From NCBI GenBank assembly GCA_946478235.1, contig CAMLBF010000001.1, positions 434,001 through 498,000 of the forward strand: DNA of 64,000 nt. The letters are read 5' to 3'. Position 1 is the stretch's first letter; each line of letters opens with the position of its first letter. Under the pieces are notes generated by a model that was not told where the DNA came from, made no database searches, and was given only the letters and a program-made list of their open reading frames with translations. The translations under genes were made by a program, and so were the position numbers. This DNA comes from an uncultured Bartonella sp. (lineage in GTDB: Bacteria > Pseudomonadota > Alphaproteobacteria > Rhizobiales > Rhizobiaceae). Positions 28,612 through 36,746 of the stretch are shown here, one piece after another.

Positions 28612-28625
28612 AAAAGGCTAAGACT

Positions 28626-28949
28626 ATGCGTATAATATTGGCTTTATTGTTATTTATCGTTCCTGCCATCGCAAATGCCGATTCATTATCACTCTACAAT
28701 GTTACGATTAAAGACGGTGTATTTGATCCGCAATCAATAGAGGTTCCGGAAGGACAACGCTTTAAAATTTCCGTCAAAAATATTGGAAGCGGCCCTGCGG
28801 AATTTGAAAACCTATCCATGCGCGTTGAAAAAGTGCTTGGTCCTGGGGTTGAATCCTTTGTTGTTATTCATCCTTTAAAGGCAGGAAGTTATCATTTTAT
28901 CGACGAATTTCATATGGATATGGCTGGTTTCGATATTGTGGTTAAATAG
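28626..28949 (+). CDS. ftrB: Cupredoxin-domain periplasmic protein FtrB
   Basis: Small periplasmic protein of 107 residues with a signal peptide (MRIILALLLFIVPAIANADS, cleaved near 18) and an EfeO-type cupredoxin domain: IKDGVFDPQSIEVPEGQRFKI-like start, ending GSYHFIDEFHMDMAGFDIVV with candidate metal ligands His and Met. In the Brucella Ftr system FtrB is thought to oxidise ferrous iron before transport. It sits between ftrA and ftrC, 11 bp before ftrC. Confidence 0.88.
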   Translation: MRIILALLLFIVPAIANADSLSLYNVTIKDGVFDPQSIEVPEGQRFKISVKNIGSGPAEFENLSMRVEKVLGPGVESFVVIHPLKAGSYHFIDEFHMDMAGFDIVVK

Positions 28950-28960
28950 GATCGCGCAAA

Positions 28961-29800
28961 ATGGGTGCACCTCTTTTTATTGTATGGCGTGAAAGTGTAG
29001 AAGCACTTCTTGTCATTGGTATTCTTTATACATGGCTACGTCGCGAAAACCTTTTGACACTTAGAAACCGTCTTTGGATTGGTACTGGTTTAGGTTTGTT
29101 GCTCGCAGGGCTTTTGGCTATTGCGTTTTGGGTTGCCGGTAATTGGTTTGCTGGGCCCGGTGGTGAATGGTTCTTTACTGCGATGATGGCTGTGGCAGCT
29201 TTGCTTATCATGCAGATGATTGTCTGGATGCACAGACATGGTAGCGGCATGAAACATGTGTTGGAGCAAGAAGCCGCACAAAGCCTGCAATCTTCCGGTG
29301 GGTTTGGTATTCTACTTCTTGCAATGATAGCTGTGGCGCGTGAAGGGTCTGAAACTGTTGTTTTTCTAGCCGGTGTTGGTGCTCAACAGAATGGTTCTTC
29401 ACTTGGTATGTTCATTCTCGGCGGTGTTCTTGGTTTTATACTGGCACTTGCAACATTTTGGGCACTCCAGAAATTTTCTAAAATTATTCCTTGGAAATGG
29501 TTTTTCTTGGGAAGCGAATTTGTCTTGTTGCTGATAGGTGGTGGACTTCTGGTTACAGCCTTTGATAAAGCTGCCGCTCAAATTTCTGTCTATGATTTGC
29601 CAGAATGGTTATATAGTTTTATGGACGATCCATTATGGAGCACCAGCTCGCTTATTCCTGATAATAGCACGCTGACAGGTTTGACGGGGTATCACGCTGA
29701 ACCGTCATTCATGCAAGTTGCTGTATTGGTAATCTACTGGATTGTTGCCATCGTTCTTTGTTCACGAAAGTCAAGAAAGAACGTTGTCGCCCACTCGTAA
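28961..29800 (+). CDS. ftrC: FTR1-family iron permease FtrC
   Basis: Inner-membrane iron permease of 279 residues with about seven hydrophobic helices. Two copies of the REGxE-type iron-channel motif are present: RESVEALL near 9-16 (Gly replaced by Ser) and REGSETVVF near 127-135. The family moves Fe3+ generated by a coupled oxidase. It is encoded 11 bp after ftrB and 24 bp before ftrD, one transcription unit. Confidence 0.93.
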   Translation: MGAPLFIVWRESVEALLVIGILYTWLRRENLLTLRNRLWIGTGLGLLLAGLLAIAFWVAGNWFAGPGGEWFFTAMMAVAALLIMQMIVWMHRHGSGMKHVLEQEAAQSLQSSGGFGILLLAMIAVAREGSETVVFLAGVGAQQNGSSLGMFILGGVLGFILALATFWALQKFSKIIPWKWFFLGSEFVLLLIGGGLLVTAFDKAAAQISVYDLPEWLYSFMDDPLWSTSSLIPDNSTLTGLTGYHAEPSFMQVAVLVIYWIVAIVLCSRKSRKNVVAHS

Positions 29801-29824
29801 CCAACAACGAAGAAACCAGACATC

Positions 29825-31201
29825 ATGTCGCAGATAATCACCTCTTTTGTTTATAATCTTGGCGCTGTCATGCATCGCCACAAAAAGGTGATTCAATCCA
29901 TCCAGTGGTGTGTTGTAGGTATATATCTGTTTTTGTTACTTGTGCCTGCTTTCATGCCATTGCCTCCAAGGCAAGCCCATATTCTCGACAATATTGTATT
30001 ATTTGCGCAATTTGTTTTCTGGGGAATTTGGTGGCCATTCGTTATTCTGTCTATGCTGGTTATGGGACGTTTCTGGTGCGGCGTATTTTGTCCCGAAGGC
30101 GCCCTTTCCGAATTCACCAGCCGCACAATAGGCAGAAATAAAACCATACCGCGTTGGTTAAAATGGCGTGGTTGGCCTGCCGTGGCATTTGTCTTAACGA
30201 CATTATATGGGCAACTTATCAGCGTTTATGACTATGCAGAAGCTGCAGTTCTCATACTCGGCGGCTCAACGGCTGCAGCCATGCTCGTCGGATATTTTTT
30301 CGGAAGAGGTACGCGCGTTTGGTGTCGATATCTTTGTCCGGTAAATGGCGTCTTCAATCTTTTATCACGTTTGGCACCCATTTCATTTAAAACCGATCAG
30401 GCAAAATGGTCTGAATTTCATGGTAGTCACCCTGAAAATCCCAACTGTCCACCAATGATTAACATACACCAGCTTCACGGTGTTTCGGCTTGTCATATGT
30501 GCGCGCGCTGTGCCGGTTTTCGTGATGCCGTGGCGTTAACACCACGTTCCGTCAATGAAGAAGTGGTTGTTTATGGTGACGATAAAAGCAATAATCCATG
30601 GGAAACACGGTTATTATTATTTGGTATGATTGGTGTTGCCATTGGTGCATTTACTTGGACGGTAAGCCCTTGGTTTGTTGTCTTCAAACAAAAATTGGCC
30701 GATTGGTTGGTTGCCCATAATATTTTCTGGCCTCTTGATCCCACCGCACCATGGTGGATTTTGACCAATCACCCAGCCAATAATGATAGTTTCAATTGGC
30801 TCGATGGTTTTTGTGTTGCCAGTTATATTTTGGGCAGTGGTTTGATTTATGGTATGTTTTTGTCTGCCGTGCTGTGGATCATTGCATCTATTATCAAAAA
30901 GCCATCATTGTTTTCTCATTTGTCACAAGCATTCCTGCCGCTCGCGGCTGCAGGTTTATTTTTGGGACTCACCGCAACAACAGTCAAATTGTTGATGTAT
31001 GACGGAATTACATTCTGGTGGCTTTCTGATGCACGCGCCATAATTCTGGGTGGAACTGCGATCTGGAGTCTCTATCTTGCTGCCCGTATCCTGAAAAATA
31101 CGTCTTCAAGCCTTTTACAGAAATTGATAGCGTTTGTTTTATTCGCTTTCGCTACCGCACCAATAGTATATGCGTGGTGGTTGATGTTCTGGGGCTGGTA
31201 G
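29825..31201 (+). CDS. ftrD: 4Fe-4S polyferredoxin-like membrane protein FtrD
   Basis: Membrane protein of 458 residues of the NapH/NosR-like type. The cysteine motifs FWCGVFCPEGALSEF (about 81-95) and VWCRYLCPVNGVFNLL (about 163-178) resemble the CxxxCP motifs of this family, and CHMCARCAGF (about 220-229) is a further cluster. Several hydrophobic helices surround them. In FtrABCD this subunit is believed to accept the electron released by iron oxidation. It completes the operon; no clear terminator was found after it. Confidence 0.88.
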   Translation: MSQIITSFVYNLGAVMHRHKKVIQSIQWCVVGIYLFLLLVPAFMPLPPRQAHILDNIVLFAQFVFWGIWWPFVILSMLVMGRFWCGVFCPEGALSEFTSRTIGRNKTIPRWLKWRGWPAVAFVLTTLYGQLISVYDYAEAAVLILGGSTAAAMLVGYFFGRGTRVWCRYLCPVNGVFNLLSRLAPISFKTDQAKWSEFHGSHPENPNCPPMINIHQLHGVSACHMCARCAGFRDAVALTPRSVNEEVVVYGDDKSNNPWETRLLLFGMIGVAIGAFTWTVSPWFVVFKQKLADWLVAHNIFWPLDPTAPWWILTNHPANNDSFNWLDGFCVASYILGSGLIYGMFLSAVLWIIASIIKKPSLFSHLSQAFLPLAAAGLFLGLTATTVKLLMYDGITFWWLSDARAIILGGTAIWSLYLAARILKNTSSSLLQKLIAFVLFAFATAPIVYAWWLMFWGW

Positions 31202-31334
31202 GTAAAAATCTCCAAAGCGCGATAATATCTCTAAAGATACAGCGGTATATTCTGTGCTGTTTGAATTCATCACTCAGTTATTCGATATATCACCACTCTT
31301 TTTAAAAGATGATGCATTAAAGCCAATTTATTGT

Positions 31335-31414
31335 GCAACCAAATTATGCATTTAACAAGCAAGTGGTGCGTCAAACAACCAAGCACTGTGTTAAACAAAC
31401 AAGCAGTTCGTCAA
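31335..31414. repeat. Four tandem imperfect 20-bp repeats
   Basis: Units at 31335-31354, 31355-31374, 31375-31394 and 31395-31414, with a shared ACAAxCAAG...TCAA/TTAA pattern and exact 20-bp period. They lie in the 271-bp gap between the convergent ftrD and the transporter gene. No coding frame or hairpin explains them. Confidence 0.65.
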
Positions 31415-31472
31415 ACGGGCGCACAATAACCACCTATCACTTTTACCTATCGGTTTATTGGCCTAGCATTGT

Positions 31473-33302
31473 CTAACTACCAGTTACCGTTTCTTTTTCC
31501 TCTTTATTGGCTGTAAACTGAACCTCGACAGTCATATCAAAAAGGTAACTCTCGTCATTGCGCCGGCTGATATAAACAAAAGTCGTTTCCTTCAAATGCT
31601 CGAATACCACGGAAGCAATTCGTTTGCGTATTTCTTCATCAATACCGTCCATAATTTGATTGGCGACAATCCATTCCGGTTTGACAAGTAAAACCCGCGC
31701 AAAAGCCAGAGAACGACGTTCCACATCGTTAAGACGACGCTCCCAATCCACATCGTCTTCGTCAAGAGCAGGAAAATATTCGCTAAGACCGGTTATTTCC
31801 AATGCCTGTTTAATTTCTTCATCTGTTGGTTTTACGTCTTTTGCTGGATAAAGCAGCACTTTGCGCAATGTGCCTGGCGGAATATAAGGCGCATCCGGCA
31901 TATAATTTGGCAAAGATGCATTCGGCAATCCAACCGTACCTTCTCCCCAAGGCCACATACCAGCCAAGGCATTATAAAGGATTGTTTTATCGACATCTTG
32001 CGGCGCATAAATAAGGGTATTTTGCCCTTTCTTGATAAAAACATTAGGTGTTTTCATCGTAAGATGACCAGTTGCTGTTTGAATGCATAAATCATCGAAA
32101 GACATGGCATCTGCATCATTGTTTTTAACAATAATATGCCCCATTCGCAAATGATCGACACCATCCATTTGTACGACAGCCTGCCGAAAAGTTGCAACAC
32201 GCAGCATCGTAGCACGCCAGTCAGCAAGAGCGCCGTAATTGTCAACAAACCACCTTAATGATTGGTGCGCCTGATTGAATGCCTGTACGGCTGCCTGCAA
32301 ACCACCGAGGTCAATGCCACCGCCGAAATAAATTGGTGAAGCAATGATATAGGGTGCAACATTTGAGACCCAACCATAACCTGCGGTGATACCTGTCAAT
32401 TTTGTGGTTGCAACGACAATGTGCCATATCGCATCAAGAACATTTTGGACGCGACCATCAAGATAATGTTTTTCGTCACGTTCCGCCCCCATTAGGGTTA
32501 TTGCGTCGATAGAACGATTGGTATGCATCAATGCGGCACGCAAATCGGCCTCTCGGGCATAGCGGTTGGCATTTATTGCAACCAGATTTCTGGCAACAAA
32601 CCATGTCAGAAAAGATGCCCCACTGACATAAAGCAATACGGCCCAGATCATATAACCAGGTAATGGAAAACTGTAGCCTGAAAAACTGAAAACAAAACCT
32701 GCTGTGGTGGACCATAAAGTTGGGATAAAAATAATGAGCGTAACACTCGCTTGCAGCAGATTTATTCCAAGATCTGCTGTCGATTCTGCCAAATGGCGCG
32801 CATCTTCATGCAATTTCTGATCTGGATTGACGCCAACTTCACCCGCCATTGTCAGCCTGAAAGCGCGTTTAGGCTTCATCCATTGGCTAATAAGATCGTC
32901 CGTCAACCCCTCGCGCAACTTCATTTTTAGATATTGATTGAGAAAAGTTTGGATAATATTGAAGATCAGCAATACCAGCGCTATGACAAAAAATACGCCC
33001 AGCTGGAAAATAAATTCGTGTAAATCCTTACGGCTAATCGCGTTCCAAAAATCTTTGGTCCATTCATTGATTTGTAGCTGTCCACGCCCAATCAGGATAA
33101 TAAGAACAAGAATACCAATAAAAGTAGCAATTAATGTATTGCGCGTGTGGGAACGCCAAAAAGCAATATAAAGCAGCTTGGCCTGATGGTAAAAGCCAGT
33201 GTTTTTGACGACACCTTCCTGCAATAAACCCGGTGTTGCTTCAACTGGGTTTTCTGCCATAGTGCCGTTTTTATCACCGCCATCTTTGGCCATATCTTCC
33301 AC
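31473..33302 (-). CDS. SbmA/BacA-like transporter with degenerate ATPase domain
   Basis: Membrane protein of 609 residues, organised like the ABCD-type exporters related to BacA, SbmA and YddA: an N-terminal helical domain (about 40-370) then a C-terminal region aligned with an ATP-binding domain. The transporter core has BacA-like blocks such as LREGLTDDLISQWM and PDQKLHEDARHLAEST. In the second half every catalytic motif is changed: Walker A reads APQDVDKT (about 431), the Q-loop position PQ reads PD in YMPDAPY, the signature reads LNDVE instead of LSxGE, the Walker B DE reads NQ in WIVANQIMDGIDEE (about 546), and the switch His is lost (ISRRND). The fold seems kept but ATP hydrolysis looks impossible. 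Substrate unknown; related proteins import peptides or handle very-long-chain fatty acids. Confidence 0.85.
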   Translation of the reverse strand: MEDMAKDGGDKNGTMAENPVEATPGLLQEGVVKNTGFYHQAKLLYIAFWRSHTRNTLIATFIGILVLIILIGRGQLQINEWTKDFWNAISRKDLHEFIFQLGVFFVIALVLLIFNIIQTFLNQYLKMKLREGLTDDLISQWMKPKRAFRLTMAGEVGVNPDQKLHEDARHLAESTADLGINLLQASVTLIIFIPTLWSTTAGFVFSFSGYSFPLPGYMIWAVLLYVSGASFLTWFVARNLVAINANRYAREADLRAALMHTNRSIDAITLMGAERDEKHYLDGRVQNVLDAIWHIVVATTKLTGITAGYGWVSNVAPYIIASPIYFGGGIDLGGLQAAVQAFNQAHQSLRWFVDNYGALADWRATMLRVATFRQAVVQMDGVDHLRMGHIIVKNNDADAMSFDDLCIQTATGHLTMKTPNVFIKKGQNTLIYAPQDVDKTILYNALAGMWPWGEGTVGLPNASLPNYMPDAPYIPPGTLRKVLLYPAKDVKPTDEEIKQALEITGLSEYFPALDEDDVDWERRLNDVERRSLAFARVLLVKPEWIVANQIMDGIDEEIRKRIASVVFEHLKETTFVYISRRNDESYLFDMTVEVQFTANKEEKETVTGS

Positions 33303-33419
33303 CCCTATGCGACAATCACATTCTTACACCTTGATCCTGCCGCGATCATAATTTTATTTAGTGTCGGCAATCAAAATGGCAAAAGCAAGAACGTCTTGCA
33401 AATTTAATGTGAATAAAAC

Positions 33420-33446
33420 TTGCTTTTATTGATATGAACATATAAT
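33420..33446 (+). promoter_or_regulatory. Candidate promoter of the first cold-shock gene
   Basis: TTGCTT and TATAAT separated by 15 bases; spacing is short for sigma-70. It would give a leader of about 140 nt, a length usual for cold-shock genes. Confidence 0.4.
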
Positions 33447-33541
33447 GAAGTACATATCGATCTTTCGGTTGCGCGACTTTCTACCTTTGTGCAAAGCACT
33501 TTATACGAAACTCCCCTTTCAAAATTTCGATCTACCTCATG

Positions 33542-33562
33542 TCGACATATTGCATATGTCGA
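33542..33562 (+). promoter_or_regulatory. Dyad in the leader of the first cold-shock gene
   Basis: Perfect inverted repeat TCGACATAT/ATATGTCGA around TGC, about 30 bases before the start codon. It could be an operator or, in RNA, a hairpin close to the ribosome site. Confidence 0.5.
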
Positions 33563-33590
33563 TTTCAATTATTTATTTAGGGAGTTTCCT

Positions 33591-33800
33591 ATGTCTACTG
33601 GTACAGTTAAATGGTTTAATACAACAAAAGGTTTTGGCTTTATTCAACCTGATGACGGTGGCGCTGATGTGTTTGTGCATATTTCTGCTGTTGAACAATC
33701 AGGTATGCGCGCCCTTAACGAAGGTCAAAAAATTTCTTACGACATCGTTCAGGATCGTCGTTCAGGCAAATCAGCAGCAGGCAATCTCGCTGCTGCCTAA
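33591..33800 (+). CDS. Cold-shock protein
   Basis: CspA-type protein of 69 residues with an OB-fold carrying both RNA-binding motifs: RNP1 KGFGFIQPDDG and RNP2 DVFVHISAVE. It melts secondary structure in mRNA. Start chosen at 33591 because AGGGAG lies just upstream and the first residues MSTGTVKWFN match the family. The C-terminal RRSGKSAAGNLAAA tail is typical of rhizobial Csp. A strong terminator follows. A second csp gene lies at 51384. Confidence 0.95.
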   Translation: MSTGTVKWFNTTKGFGFIQPDDGGADVFVHISAVEQSGMRALNEGQKISYDIVQDRRSGKSAAGNLAAA

Positions 33801-33908
33801 TATTTTTGTTTCAATAAACGCAAAATCCGCTTTGTTGCCAAAATCTACTTTGTAGGATGCGTTTATTGTAAAACACTAAAGCAGTTTATTGACTGTTTCT
33901 GATATTTT

Positions 33909-33938
33909 AAGCCCCGTTCGTTTGAATGGGGCTTTTTC
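33909..33938 (+). terminator. Terminator of the first cold-shock gene
   Basis: Stem AAGCCCCGTTC/GAATGGGGCTT with a GTTT loop and a following TTT run. Confidence 0.9.
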
Positions 33939-34079
33939 TATGGCATAAATTTTCGGTCAACATATTGTCATTCGTCCATCAACATCTTGCCGTTCATTCC
34001 TTTCAGTTCACATAAAATATTTCCTCGGCTTGAACACCGCTTGATATCGACGTGAAATTGCCTATAAATATCGCTAGAC

Positions 34080-34280
34080 GGTTCCATCTTAAGATGTCTC
34101 TTAAGAGGAATAATAGGGAACACGGGAAAACTGACCCTTATCGGAGTTTTATCCGTGGCTGCCCCCGCAACTGTAGGCGCTAGCACCACATCTACGGGCA
34201 AAAGCCCAAGCCACTATATTTCATGGGAAGGTTGATGATGGTGTGTTTATCGCGAGCCAGGAGACCTGCCGTCAAAAAAG
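34080..34280 (+). ncRNA. Cobalamin (B12) riboswitch
   Basis: The conserved core is read directly: GGGAACACGGG, then CCCCCGCAACTGTAGGCG, AAGCCACT, TGGGAAGG and the B12 box AGCCAGGAGACCTGCC at 34255-34270. These occur in the right order and spacing for a class I-type cobalamin riboswitch. It lies 400 bp upstream of the ABC transporter operon and on the same strand, so it should repress that operon when adenosylcobalamin is abundant. Confidence 0.92.
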
Positions 34281-34336
34281 GGAAACACCCTTGTTGGAAA
34301 GAAACCTAAAGCACGGTGGGTGCAAGGAGATTATTG

Positions 34337-34585
34337 ATGCAGAATTTTATATTTGCCCGAAATGGCGCAAACAAACTTCAATTATGTTTGGAATATAGTG
34401 ATCTATTGTTTTGCAATTCGCAACACATTGATTTGTCGGTTTACAATCCTCAAAACACTAACTTTTTGGTTTGCAATTCGCAAAACACTAACTTTTTGGT
34501 TTGCAATTCGCAAACCGGTGATTTGCCAGTTTTCAATGTGCAAAACAGCCAAGTCCTTAAGCACAATCAAGATAGGTCAATCTGA
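34337..34585 (+). CDS. Repeat-containing small ORF in riboswitch operon leader
   Basis: ATG frame of 82 residues with an AAGGAG site 7 bases upstream. The product has a ten-residue period (QNTNFLVCNS twice exactly, plus NPQNT, DLSV and DLPV variants), weakly like pentapeptide repeats with alternating DL/NF centres. The underlying DNA is a 30-bp minisatellite that is open in another frame too, so translation is uncertain. No family recognised. It lies between the riboswitch and the substrate-binding protein gene. Confidence 0.35.
   Translation: MQNFIFARNGANKLQLCLEYSDLLFCNSQHIDLSVYNPQNTNFLVCNSQNTNFLVCNSQTGDLPVFNVQNSQVLKHNQDRSI
34391..34540 (+). repeat. Five tandem 30-bp minisatellite units
   Basis: Units at 34391, 34421, 34451, 34481 and 34511. 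Units three and four (34451-34480 and 34481-34510) are identical; the outer ones have diverged. All end in or near TTGCAATTCG. No spacers, so it is not a CRISPR array. Confidence 0.85.
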
Positions 34586-34686
34586 TTTCCTAAAAGATCA
34601 TAAGATTTCCTGAAATATGCAATGGTCTTTTTAGGCAGCCCTTGTGCGCATAAGATAATTGCATCTCAATGTAGAAGTTTGAAATA

Positions 34687-35721
34687 ATGACTATGAAAAA
34701 ATCTAGGCTTATTGCCAACGCATTTTTTGCTATTTGCTTTTCTTTTGTCACCTTACAAGCAGCCGCAGCAGAAGAAACACATTACCCGTTAACATTAAAA
34801 AATTGCGGTCGTGACATTACCTTTACAAAGGCACCAACGCGCGTTGTTTCTGTTGGACAAAACACAACAGAAATATTGTATGCACTTGGTTTGGCAGACA
34901 AGGTAAAAGGAACGGCATTGTGGTATTCAGATGTATTGCCACAATTTTCGGCTGTTAACAAAACAGTCAAGGTGCTTTCACACGATGTACCAAGCTTTGA
35001 AAGTATAATTGCTGAAAAGCCTGATCTTGTTGCAAGCCATCAAGAATGGGTAATAGGACCGGCAGGTAGCTCTGCAACCTATGACCAGTTCAATGAATTT
35101 GGTATTCCCGTCTATACTGCACCCGCAGATTGCGTTGGAAAAGACAATATGGCGGGAAGTGATGGTTTACGCAGTAAGCCATTTACAATGGACATGATCT
35201 ATCAGGAGATTACAGAACTCTCGGCCATTTTCAACGTGCCAGACCGCGGAAAAAAGCTTGTTCAGGAACTGAAAGATAGAGAACACGCCGCTATTGAAAA
35301 AGTGCAGAGTTTGCCAAAAGGCAAGATTAGTGCAGTTTTCTGGTATTCCAGTGCCGATTTGGATATAGACCCCTATGTTGCCGGCAATCTTGGTGCTCCC
35401 GGTTATATCATGAACATTCTTGGTATTAATAACATTATTGAATCAAATTACGAATGGCCAACAGTTGGCTGGGAAACAATCGTCAAGAAAAATCCTACAA
35501 TTATTGTGTTGGCAAAAATGGATAGACGCCGTTTTCCTGCCGATGACGTCGCGATAAAAGAACAATATCTAAAAAATGATCCCGTTACCAAATTATTGCC
35601 TGCGGTGGAAAATAATCGTCTTGTCGTGATGGATGTCCAATCCATGAATACTACCATGCGGACAATCGACGGCATTGAAACGCTGGCAGAGGCAATTGTC
35701 AAACTTGGGTTGGATAAATAG
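34687..35721 (+). CDS. ABC transporter periplasmic substrate-binding protein (BtuF/FepB-like)
   Basis: Periplasmic binding protein of 344 residues, signal peptide ending TLQAAAAEE (about 28). The class III fold block is clear: RVVSVGQNTTEILYALGLADKVKG (about 57-80), FESIIAEKPDLV and the C-terminal GIETLAEAIVKL. Such proteins carry cobalamin, haem or ferric siderophores. The cobalamin riboswitch upstream argues for a cobalamin or cobamide ligand, but sequence alone cannot decide. The stop overlaps the GTG start of the permease by one base. No strong ribosome site before ATGACTATG; the second Met is an alternative start. Confidence 0.88.
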   Translation: MTMKKSRLIANAFFAICFSFVTLQAAAAEETHYPLTLKNCGRDITFTKAPTRVVSVGQNTTEILYALGLADKVKGTALWYSDVLPQFSAVNKTVKVLSHDVPSFESIIAEKPDLVASHQEWVIGPAGSSATYDQFNEFGIPVYTAPADCVGKDNMAGSDGLRSKPFTMDMIYQEITELSAIFNVPDRGKKLVQELKDREHAAIEKVQSLPKGKISAVFWYSSADLDIDPYVAGNLGAPGYIMNILGINNIIESNYEWPTVGWETIVKKNPTIIVLAKMDRRRFPADDVAIKEQYLKNDPVTKLLPAVENNRLVVMDVQSMNTTMRTIDGIETLAEAIVKLGLDK

Positions 35722-36746
35722 TGTCTGCCAAACTATGCCGCACCATTTGCATTTTTCTGCTAGCAATATTTGTGTTGCTAGCAGCAATTGTTGCTGGTGC
35801 GGCAATTGGTGAAACCCCTATTCCGTTTTCCGACTTCCTAAAAACAATTGCCAATCAGCTTTGGCATGCGGGATATGATATTGATATTTTCAACAGCCGT
35901 GTCATCTGGCTGTGGCGTATCCCACGCGCTGTCGTGGGTGCCTGTTGTGGAGCAGGTCTTGCAATGTGTGGGGTTGTCCTACAAGCATTGTTACGCAATC
36001 CATTGGCAGAGCCTTATCTTTTAGGAATATCGTCGGGTGCTGGAGCAGGTGCCGCTATGATTGTAGCATTCGGCTTTAGCGTTGGTGTTCTATCACTATC
36101 AACTGGCGCCTTATTCGGTGGGCTTTTGTCATTTCTATTCGTAATCCTTCTTGCTTATTATTCTGGCCGCAATACCACCGCCATTATTCTGGCAGGTATC
36201 GCAAGTGCCATGCTATTTAACGCCCTATCTGCCTTGATCCTGATGATATTCACCCCTCTTGAAGGTAGAGCCAATATATTTTCATGGATGATCGGCAATT
36301 TATCTGGCGCAAGATGGAGTGACGCTTCTCTGGCTTTTCCAATAACTGTTTTGGCCTTTTTGATATTTTTGAGTTTTTCGCGTGTTCTCGACGCTTTTGT
36401 TTTCGGTTCTCGTTCGGCAAAATCATTGGGAATATCGGTTAAATATACCAGCATAATATTGATAACCACAGTTGCACTGCTAACAGCTGTTATGGTTTCC
36501 ATCATGGGAACAATAAGTTTTGTTGGCCTTGTTGTGCCTCACGCTGCCCGATTAATTGTTGGAATAAAACATCAAAGACTCATTCCCGCTTCAGCCTTAA
36601 TGGGGGCTTTATTCCTCATTGCAGCGGATATTATCTCCCGTATCATTATTCCTGGAATAGTTTTTCCGGTTGGTATTGTTACTGCTTTGATCGGCGCACC
36701 AATATTTGCAGTTTTGCTGTTAAGACAGAAAGGTCATTCATCGTGA
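35721..36746 (+). CDS. FecCD/BtuC-type ABC transporter permease
   Basis: Inner-membrane permease of 341 residues with about ten helices. Family blocks are WLWRIPRAVVGACCGAGLAMCGV (about 55-77), NPLAEPYLLGISSGAGAGA and the GLVVPHAARLIVG coupling-helix region (about 268-280). It starts with GTG at 35721, overlapping the previous stop. It forms the translocation channel of the cobalamin/siderophore-type importer, and its stop overlaps the GTG start of the ATPase (GTGA). Confidence 0.93.
   Translation: MSAKLCRTICIFLLAIFVLLAAIVAGAAIGETPIPFSDFLKTIANQLWHAGYDIDIFNSRVIWLWRIPRAVVGACCGAGLAMCGVVLQALLRNPLAEPYLLGISSGAGAGAAMIVAFGFSVGVLSLSTGALFGGLLSFLFVILLAYYSGRNTTAIILAGIASAMLFNALSALILMIFTPLEGRANIFSWMIGNLSGARWSDASLAFPITVLAFLIFLSFSRVLDAFVFGSRSAKSLGISVKYTSIILITTVALLTAVMVSIMGTISFVGLVVPHAARLIVGIKHQRLIPASALMGALFLIAADIISRIIIPGIVFPVGIVTALIGAPIFAVLLLRQKGHSS

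Noticed and set aside
31335..31414. Possible CRISPR array (20-bp repeats)
   Set aside because: Units follow directly with no spacers, are imperfect, and no cas gene is in the window.
33968..34201. 77-residue minus-strand frame under the riboswitch
   Set aside because: It lies antisense to the conserved cobalamin riboswitch, which explains the sequence better.
34391..34540. Possible CRISPR array (30-bp repeats)
   Set aside because: Units are adjacent without spacers; it is a minisatellite within an open frame.
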